A DNA stretch of 64,000 nt from positions 186,001 to 250,000 of the forward strand of contig NZ_JACJVI010000001.1 in the NCBI RefSeq assembly GCF_014237835.1. Reading direction: 5' to 3'. Positions 63,010-64,000 of this stretch are shown one piece after another. Position 1 is the first letter of the stretch; each line of letters opens with the position of its first letter. This DNA comes from Rhizobium sp. AQ_MP (GTDB taxonomy: Bacteria; Pseudomonadota; Alphaproteobacteria; Rhizobiales; Rhizobiaceae). The notes beneath the pieces are model-generated. The model saw nothing but the letters and a program-made list of their open reading frames with translations, did no database searches and had not been told where the DNA came from. The position numbers were made by a program, and so were the translations under genes.

Positions 63010-63734
63010 GGCTGAACTGCTTCCGTAGACGGATTGGTGCGGACGGCGGACGGCTCGATGTTCAATTTGACGCTGCCCGCGAAGATCATGGTTCGCCCCT
63101 TATCCTTCATCTCGAGCGAGTTCGCAACAATCGACGCACCTTTGGTCTGGATAGCGACCGGATCGTCCGTTTTCATCGTCCCGCCGGAAATATCGAGCTG
63201 CGCAGAATTGAACTGGGCATCAACGCCGCTGCTGAGATTGAGGGTGAAGGGCTTGTCGAGCGTAAGGAAATTCGCAGTGCGGTCAAAGATGCCGCTGGAG
63301 GCGACCACGCGCGCGATGACGCTGTCACTCACCGGTAGGGCGGCGGCGATGGTATCGAGCGTGATCAGGTTCGGGTTCTTGATATCCTGCAGCGCCCGCT
63401 CCGCCCGCATGGAGTAACGCACGCCGTTCTCATTGCGGCCGGCGATCGCAGGTTTTTCCATGACCACCTTACCGTCTTCGATCTTTGCCGATTCGATCTG
63501 CAATTCGTCCGGCAACATGCTGCGCACCAGGGAAACAGCGATAAAGCTGAACGTGATCACGAGGGCTGTGACGGGCAATAGGATCCGCAGGCGCCGGACT
63601 CGTCGCGAATGGCTGACAGCACGCCGATAGGCATCGGCGTCGGACCGGCTTCCGGCAGACTGAACCACATCTCCTGTCGCTTGCAGCATTCCTGTATCCA
63701 TCCTTGTGGCAGCCGGCTTGCGCCCGCTCACCAT
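63006..63734 (-). CDS. lptC: LPS export system protein LptC
   Basis: The 242-residue inner-membrane-anchored protein has one transmembrane helix near residues 45-68 (LRILLPVTALVITFSFIAVS) and a periplasmic LptC beta-jellyroll with VVMEKPAIAGRNENGVRYSM and VDAQFNSAQLDISGGTMKTD. It hands LPS from LptBFG to LptA. I start at the first ATG, though in-frame ATGs at 63701 and 63689 are possible. It overlaps lptA by 4 bases. Confidence 0.9.
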   Translation of the reverse strand: MVSGRKPAATRMDTGMLQATGDVVQSAGSRSDADAYRRAVSHSRRVRRLRILLPVTALVITFSFIAVSLVRSMLPDELQIESAKIEDGKVVMEKPAIAGRNENGVRYSMRAERALQDIKNPNLITLDTIAAALPVSDSVIARVVASSGIFDRTANFLTLDKPFTLNLSSGVDAQFNSAQLDISGGTMKTDDPVAIQTKGASIVANSLEMKDKGRTMIFAGSVKLNIEPSAVRTNPSTEAVQP

Positions 63735-63916
63735 TCATCCCGGTTTCGCATGTCCCACGAGCCTTGCCAATAAGATTGTGTCAGACCGGTTACAGCGGCA
63801 TGGGAATGATGCATGCCGCGACCGGCTGAAGAAAGTGAGGCGCACGTGATCACGATTTAGCGTGTGACAGCTGTCATATCGCTCGCAAAGACGGCAATTT
63901 ATGGTTAAGTTGTTCC

Positions 63917-63945
63917 TTGACTGAGCTTTTTCGCTTTGGCAACTT
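63917..63945 (+). promoter_or_regulatory. Candidate promoter near the right edge
   Basis: TTGACT (63917-63922) and CAACTT (63940-63945) have 17-base spacing. The -10 is weak. It would read plus-strand toward the partial gene at the window edge. Confidence 0.35.
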
Positions 63946-63983
63946 TGTCGCCGCTCGAAGTCACAATAATGTAGGGGGTCCGC

Positions 63984-64000
63984 GTGATAAAGTCGGAATT
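63984..64000 (+). CDS. First codons of a possible gene at the window edge, perhaps ihfB
   Basis: After AGGGGGTC with good spacing, a GTG at 63984 opens GTG ATA AAG TCG GAA TT, which would read MIKSE then Leu or Phe. Alphaproteobacterial IhfB begins MIKSEL, so integration host factor beta is a reasonable guess. Only five full codons are visible, and the assignment rests on that match and the promoter-like sequence upstream. Confidence 0.3.

Overview
The window is a chromosomal segment of an alphaproteobacterium, almost certainly a member of the Rhizobiaceae (Rhizobium/Agrobacterium/Sinorhizobium relatives). The evidence is high GC content, the order lptC-lptA-lptB-rpoN-hpf-ptsN, the order grpE-hrcA-rph-VOC-rdgB-hemW-SAM methyltransferase-dnaA-rpsT-enoyl-CoA hydratase-mutM/ubiE-ubiB, a probable PmtA-type phospholipid N-methyltransferase next to dnaN, HWE-type histidine kinases, a phosphate-type ugpBAEC operon, and dnaA lying far from dnaN. 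The genus cannot be fixed from the sequence alone. The window is gene-dense. I saw no rRNA, tRNA, CRISPR array, prophage or insertion sequence.

Layout. 1-5.7 kb: end of an M29 aminopeptidase, a nested inverted-repeat intergenic element, then ybaK, an ArsC-like protein, ogt, guaA, an MTA/SAH nucleosidase-like gene, a PaaI thioesterase and tspO. 5.8-10.9 kb: a four-gene minus-strand operon (imelysin, di-haem c-type oxidoreductase, second imelysin, DUF1513) that looks like a periplasmic metal (probably iron) acquisition module. 10.9-19.3 kb: rsmB, an RlpA-like protein, a YeeZ-like reductase, queG, GST, uppP, a small exported protein, an NDUFA9-like protein, DUF1330 and pyrF. 19.4-28.2 kb: pmtA and dnaN, then rsmI-yraN, the ugpBAEC glycerol-3-phosphate transporter behind a Pho-box-like array, and gshB. 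28.4-42.5 kb: comM/yifB, an HWE kinase, cysK, two LysE-type exporters, GNAT, dut, prfC, a HAD phosphatase, a TPP-riboswitch-controlled thiD, GFA, pirin, a class II glutamine amidotransferase, a YjbR protein and coaBC. 42.6-45.6 kb: a tightly packed three-gene phosphorelay. 45.7-52.7 kb: ubiB, ubiE, mutM, enoyl-CoA hydratase, rpsT and dnaA. 52.8-64 kb: a methyltransferase, hemW, rdgB, a VOC protein, rph, hrcA-grpE, ptsN, hpf, rpoN, the Lpt genes, and possibly the first codons of another gene at the right edge.

Most genes are core housekeeping functions: replication (dnaA, dnaN, dut, rdgB), translation and ribosome biogenesis (rpsT, prfC, rsmB, rsmI, hpf, rph, queG, ybaK), envelope biogenesis (uppP, lptABC), cofactors (coaBC, thiD, ubiB, ubiE, gshB, hemW), the sigma-54/PTS-Ntr regulators, and heat shock (hrcA, grpE). 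The regions of greatest interest are the imelysin/di-haem operon, the CHASE3 kinase/receiver/receiver-HWE kinase trio, the riboswitch leader of thiD with an apparent built-in anti-Shine-Dalgarno switch, the three-half-site Pho box before ugpB, the cluster of GANTC sites upstream of dnaA, and the nested palindromic element at 0.54-0.81 kb.
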